From Lichenostomus cassidix (taxonomy: Eukaryota; Chordata; Aves; Passeriformes; Meliphagidae), in the NCBI GenBank assembly GCA_008360975.2, contig CM039179.1, forward strand, positions 62,348,666-62,412,665: a stretch of DNA of 64,000 nt. The letters run 5' to 3'. Below, piece after piece: positions 14,371 to 24,400 of this stretch. The number at the start of each line of letters is the position of its first letter. The first letter of the stretch is position 1. A program made the translations under genes and the position numbers. The notes beneath the pieces were generated by a model. The model saw only the letters and a program-made list of their open reading frames with translations. It did not search any database and had not been told where the DNA came from.

Positions 14371-14888
14371 CAATACGCCTGTGTGAGCGCTGTAAACACT
14401 CGGGCGGGCGTGTGTGTGTGTGAGTGACGCGGGGGCGCGCCTCCCCACCCCCCAGCTCCCCCCCGGGTGGCACCGAGCCGGCCGGGCAGGGGGGTGCGAG
14501 GCGCGCCCCCGGTCGTTTCCCCGCGCGCATGGTAGCGGCACGAAAGGTAGCATCACTGGAGCAGGGGATGATGTAATTCTCCCTCCGGCCAGTGACTGCC
14601 TGCGCTTGCACCGATCCGACTTGCAAACCGGAGGGGGGTGGTTGTTTTACGCGTGATCGTATCACCATCTCCTGACGGCGCACCCCCCCATCCCCCGCTT
14701 TAAACACCGCTCCGCTCATCCCTCCCCTCCCCGGGGCGCGGAGGAGGGATGGGGCTGGGGGGAGGAGGGGAGCCCCGCGCCGTGTGTGCAGGGTAAACAC
14801 GCCAGCGAGCGCCGCGCCGAGCGGTAAACAAGTCTGAGGTGCCCTCCGCCGCACGGCAACTTGCTGCGGGCGGGGTGTCCCCCCCCCC

Positions 14889-14915
14889 ACACACACACGC
14901 ACGCACGCACACTCA
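14889..14915. repeat. CA-rich microsatellite next to a C tract
   Basis: A C homopolymer ending at 14888 runs into a CA repeat interrupted by GCA units. It is simple sequence within the CpG island. A second TG-type tract of about 10 bp lies near 14410-14420. Confidence 0.85.
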
Positions 14916-15226
14916 CTTCCCCCTAACAAAAGCCCGTTTAATATCAGCGTCAGCTTTTGTTCGGCGGGCGGCAGCAGCCGTCCCCTCTCCCGATCACCTT
15001 ATATCACCGGTCGGCCCCCCCGGCCAAATCCACGGGGCCCCCACGCCCCGTCCCCCCTGCGCGCATCCCCGCTCGCTCCGTGGCGCTGTCCCCTCGCCGC
15101 CTCCAAAGCTCCCCCGGTTCCGCGGAGCTCCCGGTCCCCGCTGCCCGCTCTCTGGGGCAGCAGGCAGGTAGGCGAGCAGGCGGCCCCCCCAACCCCCCGA
15201 AAAGGCAGTAGCCAAATGGCACTTAC

Positions 15227-15488
15227 TGTCAGAAGAGAGAGCGAGGGGGGAAGCTCTTCCCTCGGCGCAAAAGCAAAATAGCCACTCGCAGGACGTTGCC
15301 AGCATAGGAGGCAGCAAGGGAAAATAAAAAGATCTTCCAGTAGCGGGGGAGGGGGGGGGGAAGGGGGAGAGAGGGAGGAAGGGAGGAGAAGGATTCGCCT
15401 TTTAACCGGAGAAAAATAAAATCAAAAAAATAACCGCGTGTGTTCCCCCCCGGTTGCCTTTTTTGTGCAGTTTCAGCAAAGCTGCGAG
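15227..15488 (-). other. Predicted first exon of an unidentified transcript
   Basis: This exon is inferred from the TATA box at 15518-15511, which sets the upstream end near 15488, and from a GTAAGT splice donor on the minus strand at 15226-15221, which sets the downstream end at 15227. The predicted exon is about 260 nt and mostly non-coding. It contains a long pyrimidine tract (complement of 15344-15392). An ATG near 15305 opens a frame of 26 codons that reaches the donor and resembles no protein I know; it could be an upstream open frame. Any acceptor exon would lie to the left, and I found none I could support in the remaining 15 kb. A second GTAAGT donor at 15566-15561 could serve an alternative exon starting further upstream. 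Confidence 0.3.
15344..15392 (+). repeat. G-rich homopurine tract, quadruplex-capable
   Basis: The plus strand carries several G runs of three or more, including an uninterrupted G10 at 15351-15360, within an almost pure purine stretch. This satisfies the usual four-run G-quadruplex pattern. On the minus strand it would be a pyrimidine-rich leader within the predicted first exon. Confidence 0.8.
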
Positions 15489-15510
15489 GAAGTTGGTCCT
15501 TTTGTTCCAC

Positions 15511-15530
15511 TATTTATAGATTGCGTCAAC
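15511..15530 (-). promoter_or_regulatory. Candidate core promoter: TATA plus ATF/CEBP-like site
   Basis: Read on the minus strand, 15518-15511 is TATAAATA, a full match to the TATA consensus. Directly upstream, 15530-15521 reads GTTGACGCAA, which contains TGACGCAA, a composite ATF/CEBP-like site, and a further CGCAAT lies upstream of that. The flanked element CTATAAATAG (15510-15519) is also a perfect match to the MEF2 consensus YTAWWWWTAR, so it may act as a MEF2 site on either strand. The expected start of transcription is roughly 15485-15490 on the minus strand. A TATA box beside inducible bZIP sites in a CpG island is typical of signal-responsive genes. No transcript evidence is available here. 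Confidence 0.45.
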
Positions 15531-16067
15531 ATTGCGAAAAGGAGAAGGCGGAGCGGTGCCACTTACTCCGCGCCGAGGGGTGGTGGGGGAAGATATCGGG
15601 GTGGAGGGGCGGGGCGGCAGGGGGGGCACATACAAGCCCGGCGAGTACAAGCGACTTCAGCTCTCTCCCCCACCCGCCGCCGCTGCAGCCGCCGCGACCA
15701 CGGGGGGAACCGGGCGGTGCAGCGGCGGCGGCGGGGAGAACCGCGCCGCTTCCCCGCCCGGCTGCCGCCGCACAGCACCGCCCCGCGGGCGGCGAGGCGA
15801 GGCGCGCCGAGCCGAGCGCCGGGGCCACGGGGAGGGGGGGACCCGCCGCTCGGTTGGGAGCTGATCGGCCCGCCGGTACCCTCCATCTCCCGGCAGAACC
15901 TGTTGCGACCCTCTCGGCTGGGAGCTCTGAGGGCAGGTGCACGCACCACCCGGCTCCGTTTGCTTTGCGAGGTAGCGCCGAAGGGTTAATCTGGGGAGCC
16001 GAGGGGAAAGCATTTTAGAACCTGGGGGTCGTGAAACTTAAGTATTTCTCCGCCACCGGAGAAGAAG

Positions 16068-16105
16068 CGGGGGGGTGGTGGGGGGAGGGAGGGGAGAGAA
16101 GGGGA
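16068..16105 (+). repeat. Second G-rich quadruplex-capable tract
   Basis: Runs of G in the form G7, G2, G6, G3, G4 and G4, separated by one to five bases, occur in under 40 bp. It lies within the CpG domain about 550 bp upstream of the proposed minus-strand TATA box. Confidence 0.75.
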
Positions 16106-16383
16106 ACCGTCGTTTTTCTGGCCGAAGGCCAGTGTTTCTAAACTGAATGTAAACAAAGAAAACGGCAAACACCAGAGGAGGGCCTTCCACCGCCGCCGAG
16201 ACTGGGGGGACGTATTCCCAAAGGGGTGCCGAGGTTTGCCTGCTCCTCGTTTCACTCCCGGTCCTGAACGCCCACGGTCACCCCGGCCACCGCCCTCGGG
16301 TGCCGCGGGACTGGGGGGAACTTTCCGCCGGCGGGGTCGGCGCACGGTAGCAGTCCTGGAAAAAAAAACCCTAAAACAAGTGT

Positions 16384-16536
16384 GTTCTCTTTTTTTTTCT
16401 GTTTTGTTTTGTTTGTTTCCTTTCAACTTCTTTTTTTTTTGGGTGGGGGGGGAGAAGTGAGGTTTCTTTTGTCGTTTTTTTTTGTTTGTTTTTTGTTGGG
16501 TTTTAATTTTTTGGGTTTTTTTTTTTTTTTTTTTTT
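16384..16536. repeat. T-rich low-complexity tract
   Basis: About 150 bp is dominated by T runs separated by G, such as GTTTTGTTTTG, and ends in an uninterrupted T run up to 16536. It interrupts the CpG-rich DNA. The lysine-rich open frame on the minus strand across it is a translation of this repeat and not a gene. Confidence 0.85.
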
Positions 16537-17734
16537 GAGAGCTAGGGCTAGTCCCTCCCGTCCCGGGAGGCACAGCCGCCGTGCCCCGGGCGGGCGGAGG
16601 CCGGGACCGAGCTTGCCCGAGCCTGCCGAGCGCTCCCGGCTCCGGCCTTGGGGCTCCGTGGAGCTGCCGGTGCTGCTACTTGTAACATGCTCGGGGAAAC
16701 ATCCACCGCACTCCTGCTCGGTTGGGAAATCTTTCTATGTTCAGACGGGAGAATCCTCCCTTGCCATCACACAGGCCGGTGGAGTGTCACCGCGGGGTTA
16801 GAGAGGAGCTGGAGGGAAGGAGGAAGGCTGGAGACGTGCGTGACCGTGACACCGCTGCTGTGATCGCCCTAAAAATACCCCTGAGGGACCTGCGGGCGAT
16901 TCGTGCGCCCAGCAGAAACAGCCGTCGAACCGGGCCACGTTTGGGGCTTTTTTTTCCCGCTCCTTATTTTCGTGAGTTCTATGGGCGGATGAGTTCTCCT
17001 CCTAGTTGTGCTTCGGACAACAGATGCCTTCGCGATGATGATTTTTCTGGGGGAGAGTGCTATTCTCTCGGAACTCCCCCCTCCTGCCCCACCCAAGCCC
17101 ACGCACGGCCCCTGCTTTTGGAGGAGCTCCCAGCGGAGCGGGGAGCGCAGGTAATGCCTGAGGAAAGCTCCAAGCGAATAAAATAAATTCCGTTAGTGTG
17201 TTTCTTTTCTTGAAGCGTCCCCTGATGCCGGGCTTTCCTCTCCTCTACAACTTCACCGCCAAATCTCCGTCCCACATCGCTGCTCTTGCGACAGAACACG
17301 ACGCTTGCTCATCTTCCGTGGGCTCTCCGTGGGGACTGTGGCTACTCTTTGCCCGTTCTGCTGTGGTTGAAAAAAAAAAAAAGAGAGAGAAAAGTAATGA
17401 AAGGGGAGAAAAAAGAAAATAACGAAAATTACGTAGTTCGAAGACGGACGGTGTTGAGTGTTGGATTGTTTTTTGCATACAAAACCCATAGCACAAGTGA
17501 GTTCTTTTAACAGTCTTTTAACTGATGGTGTAAAAATTGGCTGGTGGTGGAAAGTAGTAGATAGTGGAAATAAAGCATAGATCCAAACTGTGAACCGTGA
17601 ATAAGCCTTCCTGGAAAGAACTGAAGTGAGTAGAGACTAGAGAGTAGGTAGGCAATTCTCTCTCTTCTATTCTGTAAAAGGAGTGCGACGCGCTGGCATT
17701 TTTTTTTTGATCATTCTGAGAGAAAAGAGTAAAG

Positions 17735-17754
17735 AAAAAAAAAAAAAAAAAAAA
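17735..17754. repeat. A20 homopolymer
   Basis: An uninterrupted run of twenty A residues lies between CpG-rich segments. I see no gene-like sequence upstream or flanking duplication to suggest a processed retrocopy. Confidence 0.9.
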
Positions 17755-20174
17755 GGTTGTGGTGGAAACGGGATGATAAAAGCCAAGTGTAAAAGGCATA
17801 AGAATCGAGGCGCGTATGCCCGCCCCGGGCGCTGCCCCGCCGCAGCCCGGGGGCTCGGAGCCGGCGGCTGGGCTTCAGCAGAAGCCACGGCGTTCAAAAA
17901 TGTTGCAACAGCACTTTGGAAGTCTCTAAAGAAAAGCTGAATTGTTGGAACTTAGGTAACTTAAGGAAACTCGTTATGACCTACATTGCTGTTCTGAGTC
18001 AGCAGCTGCAGCCCCAGCCCCGGCGGGTCCCGCCGCCGCCGCGCACCCCGCACCCCTTGGGCGGAGCCGCCCCCCCGCCGCCGCCCGGGCTCGCTGCTTC
18101 CCGGGTTTACAAACAAACTCGCCTGCATCGAGACGGTTTCACTTCTGCTGGAAGGAATGTCTCCGCCGCTTCCCCCCCCGCCCTCCCCCCCAGGTTTGCG
18201 GACAGATCAGCTTGCGTACCTCAGTGCTGGTTTACCGGCTGGTTTGTGAGGGGGAAAGAGCTTAAGCAGAAGGCAAGGTCTTTCTCCCAAGTTTTTCAGA
18301 GCTGTACTTTATTTTCCGAAGGGATACTGGTTGTTTTCTGCACCGGGAAATAGATGCCTTATAGGGGAAAGTTACTACATGTTGCACACTGCTTTGCTCT
18401 TACGATACAGAAGGAAACTCCGAAGTTCCAATCAAAAACTTACCGAACAGCTTTCCGTATTTGTTCTGTAATGTAAAGTAAAAGTAGCAACGATTAAGCT
18501 CCAAATGTCCACACTGTCAAGATTCATAGTTGAATCCAATTTGCAGCGAACTCGGACAGTTACACCGAGCGTCTGTTAAACGCGCGGTCAGCGTCAGGGG
18601 AAGAACCCAGAATGTTTTAACGTCTTGATTAAAGTAATATGTGCGCGAAGGTGCCGCATCAGCCCCACCAGGCAAGGGACTGGGAAAATCATCCAGTCAG
18701 CTTTCTTTGATATTCAAAATGACGAAAGAGTCGAGATGAAATGACCTTAGAAAACTCCGCCTTTGGAAAGCCGCGCTTGCCGCTTCTCCCTCGCCCCCCG
18801 CCGTTCCCCCTCAATTCTCACTTTTTGTTTATCGACACATCGTTGCCACCAGCAGGAGAACTGAAACGACAAAACTTAACTCCAAACGCCTTGGTTTTCC
18901 GGTCAGGCGTTTACCGGGTTTGCACACCGCTTCGAGCGCTGCTTTCGGTAGTATTGTCATTATTGCAGAAACATTTTTACAAACTTTTAGGGTATTATTG
19001 GTCGACTACGGCAACTCACTGCATTTAATAATGGGACAAAAAAAAATCTAATTTCCTTTCCTTTATTTTTTTTAAAAGAAAATCTCACAGCGTTGGTAGA
19101 GTTGATTTAATGCTCTTTACTAACAACTTCTAGCAGCTGTGAGTTTCTTGCAAGAGTGGTAGTTCAGTGTCCCCTCTTAAGAAACCAGCGAAATTTGGAG
19201 ACAGAGACTGAAAGCAGCCCCCCGTGCCCCTAAGCAGGGAGGGGAGCAGGAAAATGCCGCCTGTGATTTTGGGTATCGGGGAAGAATTGTTTCTCGGTGT
19301 GGTGGTGGCACCTCCCCAAGCCCCGTTTCCCAGCAGATGAGTTTGCAGCTGGACACGGGGGTACATCCCTGCTGTCTCACCGTGGGGATGAGCGCCTGTC
19401 GCTCAGCCACCTCCGGCACTGCGCTCGGCGGGTGCTGCCAACCACTACTAAATAAAGTCAACGCCTTCGCCTGCCTGATTTTTAATTTATCAAAGAACGC
19501 CTAAAATTCCCCCGTGGTGTCATGGAAAGAGAGAGACCTCTTCTTGCTCACAAGCCCCAAATGTCAAAGACGGGGGGGAGAAGACGTTCGCGCTTAGGGA
19601 GGAAAAAGTGAAAAAGAAAACCCAAACCAAAGAAACCAAAAATCCAAGCCCAACAATAAAAGTCCCAGATACAGCTGGGTAGGAGAGAGGTGCGAGGGAA
19701 GAGGGAGTGAGAAGTGTTTTAGCTGTGCCGGGGCTGACACGGTGCGTCTGCACTTCCAGCGAAGCGGGAGCGACTCCGGCATCCCGCTCTCTTCCTCGGC
19801 GGTTTTCTTGGGAGTTCTGCGGGAGCACTGCCGTTTCTCCTGGGCTGCACTCCCTGAGCTCTGCGAGGCAGCCCCAGGACCCGGTGACCTCCCCTTGCCC
19901 CTCGCTCAAACGCCTCCAGAGGGCTTGGGCAGCCCCGCAGCGGGACGAAGGCGGGCGGCGGAGTCCCCTCCGCTCCCCCAAATCTCTCTCCGTACGGTCA
20001 AGCCCACGGAATGGGCTGGAAAGGCGAGATTTTGGGAAACCTGTGGAGAGAATGGACGTGATCTGCGTGTCAAAGCGAAGATGAAGGATCAGTAAGCCGC
20101 AGTTAACACCAATCACTTCTACCGAGATTTTTGGGACGCTTTTTTTTTTGGACTGAGATGGTTGGTTTTGTTTG

Positions 20175-20196
20175 TTTTTTTTTTTTTTTTTTTTTT
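20175..20196. repeat. T22 homopolymer
   Basis: An uninterrupted T run, preceded by a GTTTG-rich segment. Similar T-rich tracts lie near 20563-20573 and 20798-20842 in the same part of the CpG domain. Confidence 0.9.
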
Positions 20197-21529
20197 GGTG
20201 CGTCTAGAGCCGCGTAATTTCGTAATTTTTCAGATATCATTGTCGATATCCAGCGTGTGTGACCAGGTTGTTAGAGAGTGAGCGATTTTTGTTCATACAA
20301 ACTGGATCTCTGCGAGGTTTAATTTAACCCCGTGCGCCTCATCATGTTTCTTTTACCGAAAAAGTACCTTTCTGGAGAGCCTGCCGTCAGCTCGGTACTG
20401 CTCTCTATTGCGGGACCGAAAAAGCACGATGCGATGTATGCAAAGTGACTGTAGCCTTTCAGGATGTTGCTGAGGTTAAATCAAAGTCCCGGGACGGTAA
20501 GAGCAAAAACCTGGTAGCCGTCCAAGAACAAAATCGTTATTTTCAATTGAGTCGAGGTTTGTTTTTTTTTTTTGTTTGGTTGGTTTTCCCCCTCCTTCTT
20601 CTTTTTCTTTCTTAGCGTAGCTGGAAAGTGTCTTTGTTCTCTGTAAATTAGTGGGGGCTCTAAAACGTTCTTGTCACGATTGACTGGTGAGACAATACAT
20701 GCAGCAAAAAATTACAACGCTCAGCGAAAGAAATGCTGTAACCTGAGTTTGGATGAGCGGTGTCCCAGCGAGCACTTGCCTTTTCCTTTCCCCCCCCTTT
20801 TTTTTTTATTTTGTTTTTTTTTTTTGTTTTTTTTTTTTTCTTTTGAAACTTCCGTAATTTCAGAGCTGTGGCCAGGAGCAGGGGGTGTTATTTCATAAAT
20901 GCCCCCCGATGGCTGCCGAGCTGTCTCTGGTCGGAGTGGGGCTGCGGGGCAGCGGGACCATGGGCATGGAGACATCACTTCTCCCTTCTGCAAACGTTAA
21001 GTTTCTCGTTCCATTTCGTTCCCCAGTCCAAAGATTTCCCTGATGATAACAAAATATCTGTGTATCGGCTCGCTTTCGCGCCAGGGTCAGCATTCTGCTC
21101 ATCCCCTCAATGTCAGCTTGCTCAGCGTCCCATTGTCGAACACCCTTTTCTGCAGAGATGTCCCCAAGCTCATATTTCCATGTGTTCCCCTGCCCCTCTC
21201 CTGCACGAGTGGCATTGGGGCGGGGTTTCGTCTCTTGTCAAACTTTGCACAGACGTAGGTATAAATTCAGGTACTTTGAGCTCCACAGACGACTGTGTTA
21301 TCTTGCTAATTGGCGTCACTAAATTATCCGATTTTAAATCTCGTCGTTAAGTATACCAAATACAAATACTCGTCACCTTGGGTGTCTGGTGGTACTTTTA
21401 TTTCTCCCGGCGCATAAGGAGTTATTTAACATGTAGAGAGAAGCGAAGAATCACCTTTTTTTAGCAGAAGGTCAAACGGTGCAATTAAGCAAAGAAGTTC
21501 AGAGAGTCGAGAAAAGCTGGAATACCGCT

Positions 21530-21533
<4 letters not shown>

Positions 21534-21563
<30 letters not shown>
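21534..21563. repeat. A30 homopolymer
   Basis: Thirty consecutive A residues separate a moderately CpG-rich segment on the left from a dense sub-island on the right. Its exact length is likely to be variable or affected by sequencing error. Confidence 0.9.
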
Positions 21564-21564
<1 letters not shown>

Positions 21565-23094
21565 CAAAAAAGCGCAGCAACAGCTGTCTAGGTTTTTTCC
21601 CCCACCTCCAAATGTAACCTTTTGGAGTTGAGTTAGCTGCTGCGTCTGGGTTATTCCCTCGTCCGGGGAAGATGCCGAGCTGCTGAGGGGCCCGATTCTG
21701 GTCGCGGGGCAGTTCCCAGTGCGGCGGTGGGGACAGGGGCCGGGGGGTCCTGGCACTGCAGCCGTCCCTACCCTCATCTCTTGGTCAGGCAAAGCGAGGC
21801 GAAGAGCAGCTGCCAGCCTGCTGCGGATCTGCTTCCCAGGCTGCTTTTGGCTTCCGCGGAAAGAGTGGTTACTGTAAAATGTTCAGATTACTCGGATGGA
21901 AACTTTCTGATGTGTTGGAAATATGTAAAGACAGAAACGACAATGACACCGCTTCGAAACGTAACTTCTGACTCCACAAAAAGCCAGAAAACCCTTCAGG
22001 ACCTGGTAGTGAATGACAATTATTTCCACACCGCTCCGCTGAAACTCAAACGTTTGTGCTTGGGGGAATTTTGTACTTTCCTTTTCCATCACCTCCGGAG
22101 AATGGGGGAATCCTCCTTTATCACCGCCTGTCCTGCGGTCCATGCTACGGGGCGCCGTGTTCACTTCCCGCAGGTTTCCAGGCGGGACAGCGGAGTCTCC
22201 CTGCGGCCAGGATTAGTTTTCCCCGCTCCCCCCTTGCCCCTTTGGCTGGCCTGTGCAGGACAGAGCGACAGCATACGGCCGGTCGCTGCACCGCCACCGC
22301 TGCCCGCGGCCACCTGCCCTGCGCGCCCGGCCGGGGCCAGTGGTTCTGCAGCCACTTCCAAATGAGTAATGTTTGTTTGTTTTTTTTTTTCCCCTAAATA
22401 TTTTTTTGTTTTTATTGTTATTGTTTCTGTGCACCAGCCTCTTATCTTTTCTCGCAGACACTCTCGCAGAGCCAGTGAAGGCAGTGGGCGTGCAAGCAGC
22501 TGCGGCAGCCCGGAGATGTCACCTTTCTCCCCGCTCTCCTCGGAACGCTGCCTTTAACACGCTGGCAGTGCTGGTGATCCGGCTCCAGCTGCTGCTGTTA
22601 CTGGTCAGTATTTACCACCAGACAGTCGTTTATCTCCCGCGTTCAGCTTATTGTTTTTATTTCCGGGAAGAAAACACAAAAAATAAAAAAGAAAATTAAA
22701 AAAACCAAGAAAAAAAACCAAGACAGTATATTCGGCCATTTTCTGCAAACTTGACACCCCGAACTGCGGGTTTGTCCGTGCTCGGACTTTTCTAGGCGAG
22801 CTGAAGCGTTGCTGATCTTTCCCTGAGCACAGTAACTGCAAACATCACAGCCAGGCGTCAAAGCGACTTTTGGATCCCATCGGCAGAGTCCCCGGCTCCT
22901 TTCCCCGTGCTTGTCTCTGTAAGAGTGGCCATGAGCTATCCCGGGGCACGATTAACTCTTCCTGTGGCCCTGGAACTCTCATCGAGGGCTGCACTCGCGA
23001 AGTCCCTCCGTTTCGTGCCGCCTGGACGGTACAGGGGGGACGAGCCTCGCCCTAGGGCGCCCCGGGGCACAGGCGGGATGGGTACCCCCGGAGG

Positions 23095-23530
23095 AGCTGT
23101 GGCAGTGCCGGCACAGTGCTGGCACTGTGTTGGACAGTTCACAGCCGTTCACTGGTAAAGTCTGGGACAGCGCTGGGACACTCTGTGACTGTGGCCGGGC
23201 AGTGCTGGGACAGCTGGGGCGATGCTGGGACAGTCGGGTACTGTATTGGAACAGTTGCGATGGTGCTGGGACATCCTGGAACGGTGCTGGGGCAAAGCTG
23301 GGTCAGACTGGAACCGCCCCAGCACCGCTCGAGACAGTGCTAGAACATCTGGGACAGTGCTGGTACCGTCTGGAACTGCCTCGGGACAGTTAGGATGGTG
23401 CTGGGACTGTCTTGGCACAGACTGGGACAGGGCTGGAATAGTACTGGAACGGTTAGGACAGTGCTGGTACCTCCTGGGACGGTGCCGGGGCGGTGCCGGG
23501 ACAGCTGGAGCAGTGCTGGGCAGGCTGCGA
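23095..23530 (+). repeat. Degenerate GC-rich minisatellite
   Basis: About 435 bp consists of imperfect copies of a roughly 20-bp unit around GTGCTGGGACAGTCTGGAAC, with variants such as GGTGCTGGGACA, CAGTGCTGG and CTGGAACGG recurring throughout. Unit length and sequence drift, so it is an old or internally shuffled array. Because few stop codons arise, it produces long open frames on both strands, the largest about 299 codons and rich in Gly, Thr, Trp and Leu; I treat these as products of the repeat. It lies at the left of the last CpG-rich segment. Confidence 0.85.
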
Positions 23531-24189
23531 GAGGGCAGCGCCGGGAGGCGCCGGGTCGGGGGGAGGCCGAGCCGGCAGGAGCTGCGGGAAGGAGGGAGCT
23601 GCGTGTGGCACCACCGCCGTCACACCAGGGCCGTGCCGGGAGGGGCTGAGCCTCGGCCTCGTTTTGTGCTCTCCCAGCGGAGCCCGCCCCGGGACACTGG
23701 CGGCTCGGCCCGGCCCTGCCCGGCCTCTCTGCGGCCGCTGCCAAGGGTCAGCGCGGGGAAGGGCTGGCCGGCAGAGCCGCCCTCGGGCTCTCCGCGCAGC
23801 TCGCCCAGGGCTCCTTACAGCCGGCCGCCGCCTCCCCGCGGCTCTCCGCTGACACGGGGCTGCCGAGATGAGGCGTTCAAGAAGTGCCCGCATCCCGCAT
23901 CTCTGCCGTGTAAAAATAGCCCAAAGCTCGAAAAGGCGGTTGAGAACATCAGTCCCTTCTGGCTTCTGTACAGCTGCACCAATACACCCTGTAGTTTGCC
24001 CCCCTCGTTCGAGTTTTCTTTTGCCCCACCTCCTGCAGACCCCGGGCCGCCGCCCGCCCCGCCCATGCGGGTCATTCCCGCTCCGGCTCGTGGAGCTGTT
24101 CCACCGATACTCCACTATTGAAATTGCAAACGATTCGCCCTCTCAAGAGCCAGTGGCTCTGGAAAGATGTCTTCTTCATTACTTTTGCT

Positions 24190-24400
24190 TAGAGGTGTAA
24201 GATGCAGTTTTTTATTTGCCGTAATAATTTAGTGGACCAAATTCATTAAAGAGGTTTGCGTTGTATGATCCCGTGGGACAATTTTAATCGATGATGAAAT
24301 GTTATTTGACTTGGCAGTGTAATAGTGGCGATTTAGCTCATCAAGATGTAAATTAAGAGTAAACAGAAAAAAATGTTTCTCTGCATACATCTGAATGTAT
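24190..24400. promoter_or_regulatory. Candidate conserved enhancer at the right edge of the CpG domain
   Basis: Immediately after the last CpG-rich DNA the sequence becomes AT-rich yet non-repetitive, with closely spaced TAAT/ATTA homeodomain cores and an ATCGATGATGAAATG segment near 24287. Such composition beside a broad CpG island is common for conserved non-coding elements of developmental genes. This is inference from composition only; conservation cannot be judged from one sequence. Confidence 0.3.

Larger units (their letters stand above)
13900..24100. promoter_or_regulatory. About 10 kb CpG-rich promoter domain
   Basis: CpG density changes abruptly near 13.9 kb and falls back near 24.1 kb. 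For example, 14221-14280 contains ten CpGs in 60 bp, while 13081-13140 contains none. The densest parts are about 14.16-15.24, 15.54-16.35, 16.55-16.72, 17.80-18.26, 21.65-22.56 and 22.87-24.08 kb; the intervals between are more moderate. CpG islands this broad in vertebrates commonly mark unmethylated valleys over developmental transcription-factor or signalling genes. No recognisable coding exon lies inside, so I infer promoters and non-coding first exons. Orientation is not certain; the best core promoter points to the minus strand. The host gene cannot be named from this sequence. Confidence 0.85.

Noticed and set aside
14354..14929. 191-codon minus-strand frame
   Set aside because: Includes translated CA/TG repeats and C-rich DNA; other frames overlap; no known N-terminal motif.
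15082..15091. GGCGCTGTCC, half of a REST/NRSF site
   Set aside because: The second half of the bipartite consensus is absent at canonical spacing.
15438..16018. Overlapping open frames of 110-192 codons on both strands
   Set aside because: Several frames are open at once over the same GC-rich DNA, which is expected by composition. Products are low-complexity Arg/Gly/Pro/Ala strings without family resemblance.
15986..16573. 195-codon minus-strand frame with a lysine-rich start
   Set aside because: The lysine-rich part is the translated T-rich tract at 16384-16536; the rest is CpG-island sequence.
20909..21058. Possible short coding exon starting ATGGCTGCCGAGCTG
   Set aside because: The start context looks attractive, but the frame closes after about 49 codons, matches nothing known and lacks a convincing splice donor.
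21260..21267. Plus-strand TATA-like TATAAATT
   Set aside because: No supporting bZIP or initiator context and no good downstream donor within a few hundred bases, so it is too weak to call a promoter.
21727..22365. 212-codon plus-strand open frame
   Set aside because: No recognised domain, composition follows the CpG island, and minus-strand frames overlap it. It stays open for lack of AT-rich stop codons; no start or splice context supports it.
23222..24121. 299-codon plus-strand open frame
   Set aside because: Its first part is a translation of the GC-rich minisatellite and the rest is CpG-island DNA with few stop codons. Long frames also run on the opposite strand and no domain is recognisable.
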